Of a stretch of 64,000 bases of DNA, positions 16,315 to 24,712 are shown in pieces (position 1 is the stretch's first letter; each line of letters opens with the position of its first letter). Both the position numbers and the translations under genes were made by a program. The notes under the pieces are model-generated. The model saw nothing but the letters and a program-made list of their open reading frames with translations, ran no database searches and was not told the origin of the DNA. The DNA is from Hyphomicrobiales bacterium (GTDB taxonomy: Bacteria > Pseudomonadota > Alphaproteobacteria > Rhizobiales > Rhizobiaceae): the NCBI GenBank assembly GCA_900469965.1, contig UBZP01000015.1, positions 401,806-465,805 of the forward strand, written 5' to 3'.

Positions 16315-16727
16315 CAGTTCGCTCCCTCTTTCTCCAGCAATGTCTTCAGCATCTCGAGATCGCGGGCGACATGTGCCGCGTCGGCCTCGAAGGCCGCATC
16401 ATCCATGCCGGGCAGCCGAAGAAGCGTGAACATGACTTCCGCGCCGTCGCCGTTCGGCACGACCCGCAAGGCATTCTCGACGACGAGGCCGTTCTCCATC
16501 GTCACGCGGTGGTCGATCACGCCGAAGTCGTTCTTCGGGGCAAAGCGAACCCGGACGTTGCCGACGGGGCCGCCGTCGGCGATCCAATCCTCTCCGTCGC
16601 GCCTGAGCCCAGAGGCGAGACCGGAGGCCCAGAGCGGCATGTTCTCCGGTCTGGCGGCAAAGTCATAGACCTCGGACCACGGGCGCGCGATCGAGGCATG
16701 GATGATGCGGGCGGGCATCGTCGTCAT
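16314..16727 (-). CDS. SRPBCC (START/polyketide cyclase-like) family protein
   Basis: A 137-residue protein with the SRPBCC ligand-binding fold pattern: it opens ARIIHASIARPWSEVYDFAARPENMPLWASGL (two segments), typical of the family, and ends in a long C-terminal helix MDDAAFEADAAHVARDLEMLKTLLEKEG. I chose the ATG at 16727, seven bases after GGGAGG; the frame begins 15 codons earlier without a ribosome site. It is followed with a one-base overlap by the VOC gene. Its start lies 74 bases from an FNR/FixK box (16801-16814), so low-oxygen control is possible. Ligand unknown. Confidence 0.72.
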   Translation of the reverse strand: MTTMPARIIHASIARPWSEVYDFAARPENMPLWASGLASGLRRDGEDWIADGGPVGNVRVRFAPKNDFGVIDHRVTMENGLVVENALRVVPNGDGAEVMFTLLRLPGMDDAAFEADAAHVARDLEMLKTLLEKEGAN

Positions 16728-16800
16728 CCCCGGTTCCTCCCTGTCTTCGCTTCGATAGCCGTTTTGTCGCATCCGTCGTGGCGCCCCGCAACCCTGATCT

Positions 16801-16814
16801 TTGACTTAAGTCAA
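16801..16814. promoter_or_regulatory. FNR/FixK box upstream of fixG
   Basis: TTGACTTAAGTCAA is a full 14-base palindrome matching TTGAYNNNNRTCAA. At -41.5 it predicts a fixG start near 16849, 17 bases before the ATG. It lies in the gap to the divergent SRPBCC gene. Confidence 0.88.
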
Positions 16815-16865
16815 GGAGTGAGGCGGGTGGGCGGCGCACAAACGGGGCCTGGAAATGGTGCACCG

Positions 16866-18449
16866 ATGAATATCTACAACGCCCTTGAACGCTCACAGGA
16901 TGCCGCGATCGAGCGGCTGGACGCCGAGGCGGTCAATTCCGCCAAGGTGCGCAGGCCGCTCTATGAGAAGCGGAAGAAGATTTTCCCGAAACGGGCCGAG
17001 GGCCGGTTCCGCCGCTTCAAGTGGATCGTGATGCTGATCACGCTCGGCATCTACTACCTGACGCCGTGGATCCGCTGGGACCGCGGCGCGCACGCGCCGG
17101 ACCAGGCCGTGCTCGTCGATCTCGCCGCCCGGCGCTTCTATTTCTTCTTCATCGAGATCTGGCCGCAGGAGTTCTTCTTCGTCGCAGGGCTGCTGGTGAT
17201 GGCCGGCTTCGGGCTGTTCCTCGTCACATCGGCGATCGGGCGCGCCTGGTGCGGCTATGCCTGTCCGCAGACGGTGTGGGTCGATCTGTTCCTCGTCGTC
17301 GAGCGGGCGATCGAAGGCGACCGGAACGCGCGGATGAAACTCGACGCCGGGCCCTGGACGCTGGACAAGCTCGGCAAGCGGGTCACCAAGCATGGCATCT
17401 GGCTTGCGATCGCGGTCGCCACCGGCGGCGCCTGGATCTTCTACTTCGCCGACGCGCCGAAGCTGCTTGCGAGCTTCGTCACCCTGCAGGCGCCGCCGGT
17501 CGCCTACATCACCGTCGCCGTGCTGACCGCGACGACCTATGTCTTCGGCGGCCTGATGCGCGAACAGGTCTGCACCTACATGTGTCCCTGGCCGCGCATC
17601 CAGGCGGCGATGGTGGACGAGAACTCGCTGGTCGTCACCTACAACGACTGGCGCGGCGAGCCGCGGTCGCGGCATGCCAAGAAGGCGGCCGCGGCGGGCG
17701 CCAGTGTCGGCGACTGCGTCGACTGCAATGCCTGCGTGGCGGTCTGTCCCATGGGCATCGACATCCGCGACGGCCAGCAACTCGAATGCATCACCTGCGC
17801 GCTCTGCATCGATGCCTGTGACGCGGTGATGGACAAGATCGGCAAGGAGCGAGGACTGATCGCCTATGCGACGCTTTCGGACTATTCCGCCAACATGGCG
17901 CTTGCGACCGACGGAGGCACCCGGCCGATCGATCCCGCGCGCATCCGCGCGGCCGACGGGAGCTTCTCGGACCAGGTGCGGCACTTCGACTGGCGCATCA
18001 TCCTCCGGCTGCGGACGGTGTTCTACTTCGCCATATGGATGCTGGCCGGGCTCGGCCTCGTCTTCGCGCTGGTCTCGCGCGACAGGCTGGGGCTCAACGT
18101 CATCCATGACCGCAACCCGCAGTTTGTCGTCGAATCCGACGGATCGATCCGCAACGGCTACGAGGTGAAGTTGCTGAACATGATCCCGGAACCCCGCGTC
18201 ATCACGCTGTCGATCGAGGGACTGCCGCATGCGACGATGCGCATCTCCGGTCAGGAAGGCGGCGAAGGGCGCAGCTTCGACATCCCCGTCCAGCCCGACA
18301 AGGTGACGGCGATCAAGGTGTTCGTCACCCTGCCGAAGGATTTCCGTGCCGAGGCCGAACAGGGCTTCAGCCTGGTCGCGGAAGACAGGCCGGGCGGCGA
18401 GCGCGGTTCCTACGATGCCCGTTTCAACGTGCCCGGAGGCGCAAGATGA
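16866..18449 (+). CDS. fixG: CcoG/FixG, membrane iron-sulfur protein for cbb3 oxidase assembly
   Basis: A 527-residue polytopic membrane protein that reduces copper for assembly of the cbb3 oxidase CuB centre. Cysteine motifs are visible: WCGYACPQTVW near residue 133, CTYMCPWPR near 239, then a ferredoxin-like pair CVDCNACVAVCPMGID and CITCALCIDACDAVMDKIG near 285-325. About five hydrophobic helices flank these, with a C-terminal periplasmic IgG-like domain after residue 400. I chose ATG 16866 (MNIYNALERSQ); the frame is open upstream in non-family sequence. It overlaps fixH by four bases (ATGA). Preceded by an FNR box. Confidence 0.95.
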   Translation: MNIYNALERSQDAAIERLDAEAVNSAKVRRPLYEKRKKIFPKRAEGRFRRFKWIVMLITLGIYYLTPWIRWDRGAHAPDQAVLVDLAARRFYFFFIEIWPQEFFFVAGLLVMAGFGLFLVTSAIGRAWCGYACPQTVWVDLFLVVERAIEGDRNARMKLDAGPWTLDKLGKRVTKHGIWLAIAVATGGAWIFYFADAPKLLASFVTLQAPPVAYITVAVLTATTYVFGGLMREQVCTYMCPWPRIQAAMVDENSLVVTYNDWRGEPRSRHAKKAAAAGASVGDCVDCNACVAVCPMGIDIRDGQQLECITCALCIDACDAVMDKIGKERGLIAYATLSDYSANMALATDGGTRPIDPARIRAADGSFSDQVRHFDWRIILRLRTVFYFAIWMLAGLGLVFALVSRDRLGLNVIHDRNPQFVVESDGSIRNGYEVKLLNMIPEPRVITLSIEGLPHATMRISGQEGGEGRSFDIPVQPDKVTAIKVFVTLPKDFRAEAEQGFSLVAEDRPGGERGSYDARFNVPGGAR

Positions 18450-18949
18450 CCCCGACCACCAAGTCCGAAGAGTCTCGTTTCCGCTTCACCGGCTGGCACA
18501 TGCTGGGGGTCATGGTGCTCTTCTTCGGCACGATCATCGCCGTCAACGTGGTGATGGCCTGGAGCGCGATCAGCAGCTGGAGCGGGCTCGTGGTGCAGAA
18601 CACCTACGTCGCCAGCCAGGAGTTCAACGGCAAGGTCGAGAAGGCCAAGGCCTTTGCCGCGAGCGGCTTCGCTGGCGAGCTTACGATCGCCGACGGCCGG
18701 GTCCGCTACCGCCTGCATGACGCGGGGGGCGCGCCCGTCGCCGCCGACGAGGTGACCGTCACCTTCAAGCGCCCGACCGACGAGCGGGAAGATTTCCGGC
18801 TGGCGCTTGTCGCCGACGGGGCGGGAAACTACTCTGCCGCACGGACATTGCCCGAAGGCCAGTGGATCGCCGACATCGCGAGCGTCCGGGGCGGGCAGGC
18901 GATCTTTCACCAGACGATCCGCACGGTCGTCGCAGGAGGCAGGCCATGA
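18446..18949 (+). CDS. fixH: FixH family protein
   Basis: A 167-residue membrane-anchored protein. One N-terminal helix (WHMLGVMVLFFGTIIAVNVVMAW, in part) is followed by a periplasmic domain with NTYVASQEFNGKVEKAKAF and a beta-rich region ending in GGQAIFHQTIRTVV, the FixH pattern. FixH is required with FixG, FixI and FixS for an active cbb3 oxidase; its exact step is still uncertain. ATGA overlaps link it to fixG upstream and fixI downstream, so the four genes are translationally coupled. Confidence 0.92.
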   Translation: MTPTTKSEESRFRFTGWHMLGVMVLFFGTIIAVNVVMAWSAISSWSGLVVQNTYVASQEFNGKVEKAKAFAASGFAGELTIADGRVRYRLHDAGGAPVAADEVTVTFKRPTDEREDFRLALVADGAGNYSAARTLPEGQWIADIASVRGGQAIFHQTIRTVVAGGRP

Positions 18950-21249
18950 GTTGCTGTGCACCCGGAACCGAGGGCGCGGTCGACGCCGCCTCGCCGGCCG
19001 GCGGGCTGCCGTCCTCCGAGGAGATGCGGCTTGCGGCGCGGGATCTGGGCGAGGGCCTGCGCCAGAGCGATCTCAGCGTGCCCGGCGTCCATTGCGGCGC
19101 CTGCATTTCCACGATCGAGGGCGCGCTTTCAAAGGTCGCCGGGATCGAAAGCGCCCGCGTCAACCTGACGGCGAAGCGCGTGTCGGTGCGCTGGCGCGAC
19201 GATATGGGCTTCGATCCGCAGGCGATCCCTGCCGCGATCGCCAGGACCGGCTATGCCGCCCATCTCTTCACCGCCCCGCTGGCCGCCGACGATGCGCTGC
19301 GCAACGAACTGATCCGCGCCGTCGCCGTCTCGGGCTTTGCGGCGATGAACATCATGCTGCTCTCCGTCTCGGTCTGGTCCGGGGCGGAGGCGTCGACGCG
19401 CGACCTGTTCCACTGGATCTCGGCGCTGATCGCAGGGCCCGTGCTGATCTATGCGGGGCGGTTCTTCTATCGCTCGGCCTGGGGGGCGCTGAAGCACGGA
19501 CGGACCAACATGGACGTGCCGATCTCGCTGGCGGTGACGCTCTCCTATTGCGTCTCGCTGTGGGAGACGATCCATCACGGCGAGCATGCCTGGTTCGACG
19601 CGACGGTGACGCTGCTGTTCTTTCTCTTGATCGGCCGCACGCTGGACCACGTCATGCGCGACCGGGCGCGGTCGGCGATCACGAGCCTCGCCCGCCTGTC
19701 GCCGCGCGGCACCATGGTGCTCAAGGACGGCGGGGAACGGGAATATCGCGCCGTCGAGGAGGTCGTCGTCGGCGACCGGCTGTCGATTGCGGCCGGCGAA
19801 CGCCTGGCCGTCGACGCCCGCGTGCTCTCCGGCATCAGCGACGTCGATCGCTCGCTCGTCAGCGGCGAGAGCGCGCCTGTCACGGTGCGGCCGGGCCACC
19901 TGCTCGAGGCCGGCGTGATGAACCTCACCGGCGCGCTCGTGGTCGAGGCGGTGGCCGTGGCGCGGGATTCGTTCCTGGCCGAGGTCATCGGCCTGATGGA
20001 AGCGGCCGAAGGCGGGCGCGCCCGCTATCGCCGCATCGCCGACCGGGCGGCGTCCTACTATTCGCCGGCGGTGCACCTGCTGGCGCTGGTGTCGTTCCTC
20101 GGCTGGGGCTTCGCCGATGGCGACTGGAAGCATGCCATGCTGGTCGCCGTCGCCGTGCTGATCATCACCTGCCCCTGCGCGCTCGGGCTGGCGGTCCCGG
20201 TGGTGCAGGTGGTGGCGGCGGGAAGGCTGTTTGCCAACGGCATCATGGTCAAGGACGGCTCGGCCATGGAGCGGCTGGCCGAGATCGACACCGCGCTGTT
20301 CGACAAGACGGGAACCCTCACCATGGGCGCCCCGCGCCTGACGGGGAGGGAGGCTGCGGGCCGGCCGGAGACGCCGATGGCCGAGCGGGCCTTTGCCGTC
20401 GCCGCAGCCCTTGCCGCGCATTCCCGCCACCCGCTCTCGGCCGCGCTCGCCGCCGCCCATACGGGGCCGGTGCCGCAGTTCGAGGCGGTCGCCGAGATCC
20501 CCGGATGCGGCCTCGAGGCGCGGACGCAGGAGGGGCGGTGGCGGCTCGGTAACCGTGCCTTCGCCTGCGGCGGCGGAGCCGCGGCAGACGATCGATCGGC
20601 GGCGTCGGAGGTGGTGCTGTCGCTCGACGGCGTCCCGATCGAGACCTACAGGTTCGAGGACCGGCTGCGGCCCTCGGCCCGCGAGACCGTCGCCGCGCTG
20701 CGCCGGGACGGCATCAAGGTCGGCATCGTTTCCGGCGACCGTCCGGCAGCGGTGGAAAGGGTGGCGGCGCTTCTGGATATCGGCCGGTGGCGCGCCGGGC
20801 TGGCGCCGCGCGACAAGACGAATGCGGTCAGGGAAGCGGCTGCAGCGGGTGCGCGGGTGCTGATGGTGGGCGACGGCATCAACGATGCGCCCGCGCTGGC
20901 GGCGGCCCATGTCTCGATGGCGCCGGCGACCGCGGCCGATATCGGCCGCCAGGCGGCCGACCTCGTCTTCCTGCGCGACGGGCTGGATGCCGTCTCCTTC
21001 GCCATAGAGACCTCGAGAGGGGCGGGCCGCCTGATCCGGCAGAACTTCGCGCTCGCGATCGGCTACAACGTCATCGCCGTGCCGGTGGCGATCCTCGGCC
21101 ATGCGACGCCGTTGATCGCTGCGGTCGCGATGTCGACCTCGTCCATCATCGTCGTCGCCAATTCGCTGCGGCTGCGCGGCCGGGCGCCGGCACCGCGGCA
21201 GGAGGCTTCGGCGCCGAAGCCGGCATCCGGCATGGCGAGGGCCGCATGA
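18946..21249 (+). CDS. fixI: CcoI/FixI, copper-exporting P1B-type ATPase
   Basis: A 767-residue membrane ATPase that delivers copper to the periplasmic side for the cbb3 CuB site. An N-terminal MSCCAPG stretch and a heavy-metal domain with GVHCGACISTIEG near residue 48 precede the membrane helices; the ion-path motif is ITCPCALG near 408, phosphorylation site DKTGTLTMG near 450, and hinge MVGDGINDAPALAAAH near 645. The ATG at 18946 overlaps the fixH stop by four bases; the frame opens earlier but without similarity. It overlaps fixS by four bases. Confidence 0.95.
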   Translation: MSCCAPGTEGAVDAASPAGGLPSSEEMRLAARDLGEGLRQSDLSVPGVHCGACISTIEGALSKVAGIESARVNLTAKRVSVRWRDDMGFDPQAIPAAIARTGYAAHLFTAPLAADDALRNELIRAVAVSGFAAMNIMLLSVSVWSGAEASTRDLFHWISALIAGPVLIYAGRFFYRSAWGALKHGRTNMDVPISLAVTLSYCVSLWETIHHGEHAWFDATVTLLFFLLIGRTLDHVMRDRARSAITSLARLSPRGTMVLKDGGEREYRAVEEVVVGDRLSIAAGERLAVDARVLSGISDVDRSLVSGESAPVTVRPGHLLEAGVMNLTGALVVEAVAVARDSFLAEVIGLMEAAEGGRARYRRIADRAASYYSPAVHLLALVSFLGWGFADGDWKHAMLVAVAVLIITCPCALGLAVPVVQVVAAGRLFANGIMVKDGSAMERLAEIDTALFDKTGTLTMGAPRLTGREAAGRPETPMAERAFAVAAALAAHSRHPLSAALAAAHTGPVPQFEAVAEIPGCGLEARTQEGRWRLGNRAFACGGGAAADDRSAASEVVLSLDGVPIETYRFEDRLRPSARETVAALRRDGIKVGIVSGDRPAAVERVAALLDIGRWRAGLAPRDKTNAVREAAAAGARVLMVGDGINDAPALAAAHVSMAPATAADIGRQAADLVFLRDGLDAVSFAIETSRGAGRLIRQNFALAIGYNVIAVPVAILGHATPLIAAVAMSTSSIIVVANSLRLRGRAPAPRQEASAPKPASGMARAA

Positions 21250-21422
21250 ACACGCTGATCTACCTCATCCCGATCGCGCTCTTCCTCGGTGGGCTGGGCC
21301 TCGCCGCCTTCCTCTGGTCCATCCGCAGCGGACAGTACGAGGATCTCGACGGGGCGGCCTGGCGCGTGCTCGACGACGAGGAGGGCGCAAGCGGCGGGCC
21401 GCCGGGTGCGCACGGCGGATAG
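21246..21422 (+). CDS. fixS: FixS/CcoS cbb3 oxidase maturation protein
   Basis: A 58-residue single-helix protein: MNTLIYLIPIALFLGGLGLAAFLWSIRSGQYEDLDGAAWRVL in two consecutive segments, the classic CcoS pattern with one membrane helix followed by GQYEDLDG. CcoS is needed for insertion of heme and copper cofactors into CcoN. It overlaps fixI by four bases (ATGA) and is the last gene of fixGHIS. A hairpin nine bases after the stop may end the transcript. Confidence 0.94.
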   Translation: MNTLIYLIPIALFLGGLGLAAFLWSIRSGQYEDLDGAAWRVLDDEEGASGGPPGAHGG

Positions 21423-21431
21423 CTGCCATGC

Positions 21432-21453
21432 GCGATTGTTACCAAACAATCGC
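21432..21453. terminator. Hairpin after fixS
   Basis: Perfect nine-base inverted repeat GCGATTGTT (21432-21440) and AACAATCGC (21445-21453) with loop ACCA, followed by TTGTCGT. It lacks a proper T run, so it may be a weak terminator of fixGHIS or an operator for gnd. Confidence 0.45.
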
Positions 21454-21603
21454 TTGTCGTAAATCGATTTGAGTGCCAAAACAGCCGCCTAACGAAAGTG
21501 GAGCGGCCTGTTCCTGTTCCGCTTGCGGGAAATCATATCCATGCGCTGCCCCTCGACCCGCGCGGCCGTCCGGCAAGGCAACATCCCATACGGAGGTAAG
21601 AAC

Positions 21604-23040
21604 GTGGCACAGGCGGAAATCGGTTTGATCGGTCTCGGCGTCATGGGGTCGAATCTGGCCCTCAACATTGCCGAGAAGGGCAACAAGATCGCGGTCTTCA
21701 ACCGCACGCCCGAGCGCACGCGGGAATTCTTCGAGGAGGCGGGCAGCCTCAAGGACCAGATCATCCCCTGCGAGACCATCGAGGCGTTCGTCGCCGCCAT
21801 CCGCCCGCCGCGCCCGATCATCATCATGATCAAGGCCGGCGATCCGGTCGACCAGCAGATGCAGCTCCTGAAGCCGTTCCTGGAAAAGAACGACATCATG
21901 ATCGATGCCGGCAACGCCAACTTCCGCGACACGATGCGCCGCTTCGACGCGCTCAAGGACAGCGGCCTGACCTTCATCGGCATGGGCGTTTCCGGCGGCG
22001 AGGAGGGGGCCCGCCACGGTCCCTCGATCATGGTCGGCGGCACCGAGGACAGCTGGAAGCGCGTCGAGAAGGTCCTGACCTCGATTGCCGCGAAGTACAA
22101 TGACGAGCCCTGCGTCGCCTGGCTCGGCGAGAACGGCGCCGGCCACTTCGTCAAGACGATCCACAACGGCATCGAATATGCCGACATGCAGATGATCGCC
22201 GAGATCTACGGCATCCTGCGCGACGGCCTGAAGATGAACGCGACCGAGATCGGCCAGGTGTTCGACACCTGGAACAAGGGCCGGCTGAACTCCTACCTGA
22301 TCGAAATCTCCGGAACGGTGCTCAAGACCGCCGATCCGCTGACCGGCAAGCCGATCGTCGACATGATCCTCGACAAGGCCGGCCAGAAGGGCACCGGCAA
22401 GTGGTCGGTGATCGAGGCGCAGAACATGGGCGTGCCGGCGACCGCGATCGAGGCGGCCGTGGCTGCCCGCAGCCTGTCGTCGATGAAGGACGAGCGCGAG
22501 GTGGCGGAGAAGACCTTCGGCCTGCCGGGCGCCTCCGCGCTGTCCGTGGCCGACCGTGGGGCCTTCATCAAGGACCTCGAAAGCGCGCTTCTGGCCGGCA
22601 AGATCGGCGCCTATGCGCAGGGCTTCGCCGTGATGGCGGCCGCGTCGAAGGAGTTCGGCTGGAACCTGCCGATGCCGGTCATCGCCAAGATCTGGCGCGC
22701 CGGCTGCATCATCCGCTCGCAGTTCCTCGACGAGATCACCTCCGCCTTCACCGCGGCGCCTGACGCGGCGAACCTGATCGTCACGCCGGCCTTCTCGGCG
22801 ATGGTCAAGGAAACCGACGGTGCGCTGCGCCGGGTCGTCTCCTCGGCGGTTCTCGCCGGCCTGCCGGTTCCGGCGCTGGCCTCTGCGCTCGGCTATTTCG
22901 ACAGCTACCGCCGCGGCCGCGGCACGGCGAACATGATCCAGGCCCAGCGCGACTTCTTCGGCGCGCACGGCTTCGACCGCGTCGACGGCGCCGACAACCA
23001 CCACGGCCCCTGGGGCAGCGGCCTCGTCGCCGGCGCCTGA
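21604..23040 (+). CDS. gnd: 6-phosphogluconate dehydrogenase, decarboxylating
   Basis: A 478-residue NADP-dependent enzyme of the oxidative pentose phosphate pathway, converting 6-phosphogluconate to ribulose 5-phosphate and CO2. The Rossmann motif IGLIGLGVMGSNLALNIAEKG is at the N-terminus, VSGGEEGARHGPSIMVGG near 130 and the substrate loop with HFVKTIHNGIEYADMQMI near 180; the C-terminal tail is ANMIQAQRDFFGAHGFDR. I chose the GTG at 21604, nine bases after GGAGG, over an ATG 27 codons upstream, since it gives the standard N-terminus. It has its own upstream gap and a strong terminator just after the stop. Confidence 0.96.
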   Translation: MAQAEIGLIGLGVMGSNLALNIAEKGNKIAVFNRTPERTREFFEEAGSLKDQIIPCETIEAFVAAIRPPRPIIIMIKAGDPVDQQMQLLKPFLEKNDIMIDAGNANFRDTMRRFDALKDSGLTFIGMGVSGGEEGARHGPSIMVGGTEDSWKRVEKVLTSIAAKYNDEPCVAWLGENGAGHFVKTIHNGIEYADMQMIAEIYGILRDGLKMNATEIGQVFDTWNKGRLNSYLIEISGTVLKTADPLTGKPIVDMILDKAGQKGTGKWSVIEAQNMGVPATAIEAAVAARSLSSMKDEREVAEKTFGLPGASALSVADRGAFIKDLESALLAGKIGAYAQGFAVMAAASKEFGWNLPMPVIAKIWRAGCIIRSQFLDEITSAFTAAPDAANLIVTPAFSAMVKETDGALRRVVSSAVLAGLPVPALASALGYFDSYRRGRGTANMIQAQRDFFGAHGFDRVDGADNHHGPWGSGLVAGA

Positions 23041-23066
23041 GCGGGCGAGGATCGAAAAACACGAGA

Positions 23067-23093
23067 GGGCCGGCGTTCGCGCCGGCCCTTTTT
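23067..23093 (+). terminator. Rho-independent terminator of gnd
   Basis: Nine-base GC stem GGGCCGGCG (23067-23075), TTCG tetraloop, CGCCGGCCC (23080-23088), followed by TTTTT. Confidence 0.92.
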
Positions 23094-23124
23094 GTTGCAC
23101 GGGGGCCTGTGCGACACAGCGAAT

Positions 23125-23153
23125 GTCATCCTCCGGACAAGCCCGAGGACGAC
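23125..23153. repeat. Short palindromic unit between gnd and the LacI gene
   Basis: GTCATCCTC (23125-23133) and GAGGACGAC (23145-23153) pair with one mismatch around an 11-base loop containing AAGCCC. Similar CATCC/AAGCCCGA hairpins are scattered between genes in many Rhizobiales; related pieces occur at about 37254 and 37330. No gene in this gap. Confidence 0.4.
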
Positions 23154-23269
23154 GAGGGGCATGCTGGTCGATGGAAAGGTCACGGGCCGTTTGGCCGCTG
23201 GTCTTTCGATCCACACCCGGACAGGCGGTGTCGCACGTCGTTGTTCCAGCCGCGCCGATGGTGTCGGGC

Positions 23270-24304
23270 TCAATCCGTCGGGATCGGATAGCTCAGCGTC
23301 TGCAGTTCGCTTGCCGGGCGGCCGTTGATGCGGCCGATGACGGCGCTGGCGAGCTCGCGGCCGGCGAGGCGGATATCCTCGCGCATGGTCATGACCTCGG
23401 GCCTCAGCCACTGCAGGAAGGTGCTCGGCTCCTTGGAGACGATGTCGATGTCGTGGCCGATCCGGCGGCCGCTGCCCTCGACGGCCGCAATCAGCGCGAC
23501 GGCGCCCGAACCCGAGCCGGAGACGATGCCGTCCGGCGCGTCGGGGCCGCGCATCACCCGCTCGCAGGCCGAACGGATCTCCGGCAGGCTGGAATCCAGG
23601 TTGACCTCGCTGAAGGGATAGATCGAGGCGCCGAAATCGCGCACGGCGCGCTCGAAGCCGGTGCGCATGTGGATGTTGAAGGTCAGGTGCGGCGGCGGCT
23701 CCAGCAGCATCAGGTGGCGGCGGCCGCGCTCCGCCAGCCGCTTGACCGCCTCGTAGGCGAAACGCTCGTTGTCGAAGTCGTGGAACGGATGCTCCAGCCC
23801 CATCACCGTGCGGCCGTGGGTGACGAAGGGCAGGTTGCGCTCCATCATCAGGGCGACCCGGGGATCGCGCGGCTCGGTCCGCGAGATGATGACGCCGTCG
23901 GCCGCACCCGTCTCGAGGATGTAGCGGATCGGATCGAGCGCGTTGTTGGCGGTGCGATAGGGGGTGACGACGAGGTGGTAGGGGGTGCCGCCGAGGACCT
24001 CGGAGATGCCGGCGACGAGCGGGCTCGTCAGGCCCATGATCTCCTCCTCGAGGCTGAGGACGAGGCTGATGACGTTGGTCTTGCCGGTCCTGAGCCGCAC
24101 GCCGGCGCGATTGGGCTGGTAGCCGATCTGGCGGGCGACGAGGCGGACGCGCTCCTTCGTCTCGTGGCTGATGTCGGGGGCGTCCTTCAGCGCGCGCGAC
24201 ACCGTGGTGATGCCGAGCCCGGTCATGAAGGCGATCGTCTTCAGCGTCGGCCGCTCCTGCCCGGACGGGGCGCTTCCCGCCTGCTCCTTGCTCATCCTGT
24301 CCAT
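23270..24304 (-). CDS. LacI-family transcriptional regulator
   Basis: A 344-residue repressor-type regulator. The helix-turn-helix is near residues 20-45 (TLKTIAFMTGLGITTVSRALKDAP), followed by the hinge region RVRLVARQIGYQPNRAGVRLRTG and a periplasmic-binding-protein-like effector domain ending in PTD. It diverges from the sugar ABC operon that starts at 24713, and two related palindromes in the gap (24386-24401 and 24683-24698) look like its operators. It probably represses transporter and glycosidase genes until a mannoside- or related sugar binds; the inducer cannot be read from sequence. ATG 24304 chosen; ATG three codons later is also possible. Confidence 0.9.
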   Translation of the reverse strand: MDRMSKEQAGSAPSGQERPTLKTIAFMTGLGITTVSRALKDAPDISHETKERVRLVARQIGYQPNRAGVRLRTGKTNVISLVLSLEEEIMGLTSPLVAGISEVLGGTPYHLVVTPYRTANNALDPIRYILETGAADGVIISRTEPRDPRVALMMERNLPFVTHGRTVMGLEHPFHDFDNERFAYEAVKRLAERGRRHLMLLEPPPHLTFNIHMRTGFERAVRDFGASIYPFSEVNLDSSLPEIRSACERVMRGPDAPDGIVSGSGSGAVALIAAVEGSGRRIGHDIDIVSKEPSTFLQWLRPEVMTMREDIRLAGRELASAVIGRINGRPASELQTLSYPIPTD

Positions 24305-24385
24305 GCCCGTGTGCCACCCCTTCTGCTCCGGCCGGTTAGCATGCCTGACGACAAGTCGCCACTCCCACGCCGGCTACGCTAATAT

Positions 24386-24401
24386 ACTGAAACGATACAG
24401 G
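24386..24401. promoter_or_regulatory. Weaker LacI-type operator near the regulator gene
   Basis: ACTGAAACGATACAGG: arms match at five of eight positions around a central CG, the form typical of LacI-family operators. It lies 82 bases from the regulator start and resembles the stronger site at 24683-24698, suggesting autoregulation. Confidence 0.5.
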
Positions 24402-24682
24402 TGCATTGTCGAGCCTCTAATTCGAGCGTAGCGGACGCGTTCGGCGATGTATGGGCGATCTCGTGGTGGCGATTGAGGGGTTCGGGGGGACTGGTGCCAC
24501 AGGGCCGCGGTGCGCAATCCTGTGCCTGGATTTGCTCAGTTTGTCTGGAGTTTTGCAGACAATTCAGCGATTTATGGAATTTGCATCGCATTGCAGCATT
24601 CCGTGCCCGATGGCGCGGCTGCAAATTTTCAGGAAATTTTCGGAGGCGGGTTGCGCGACCAAATCGAATGCTCTACGTTTTT

Positions 24683-24698
24683 ACTGCAACGTTTCAGT
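24683..24698. promoter_or_regulatory. LacI-type operator in front of the sugar-binding protein gene
   Basis: ACTGCAACGTTTCAGT: arms match at seven of eight positions around a central CG. It ends 14 bases before the ATG of the binding protein gene, where bound repressor would block the promoter or start of transcription. Confidence 0.65.
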
Positions 24699-24712
24699 GA
24701 GGGAGGAGACTC

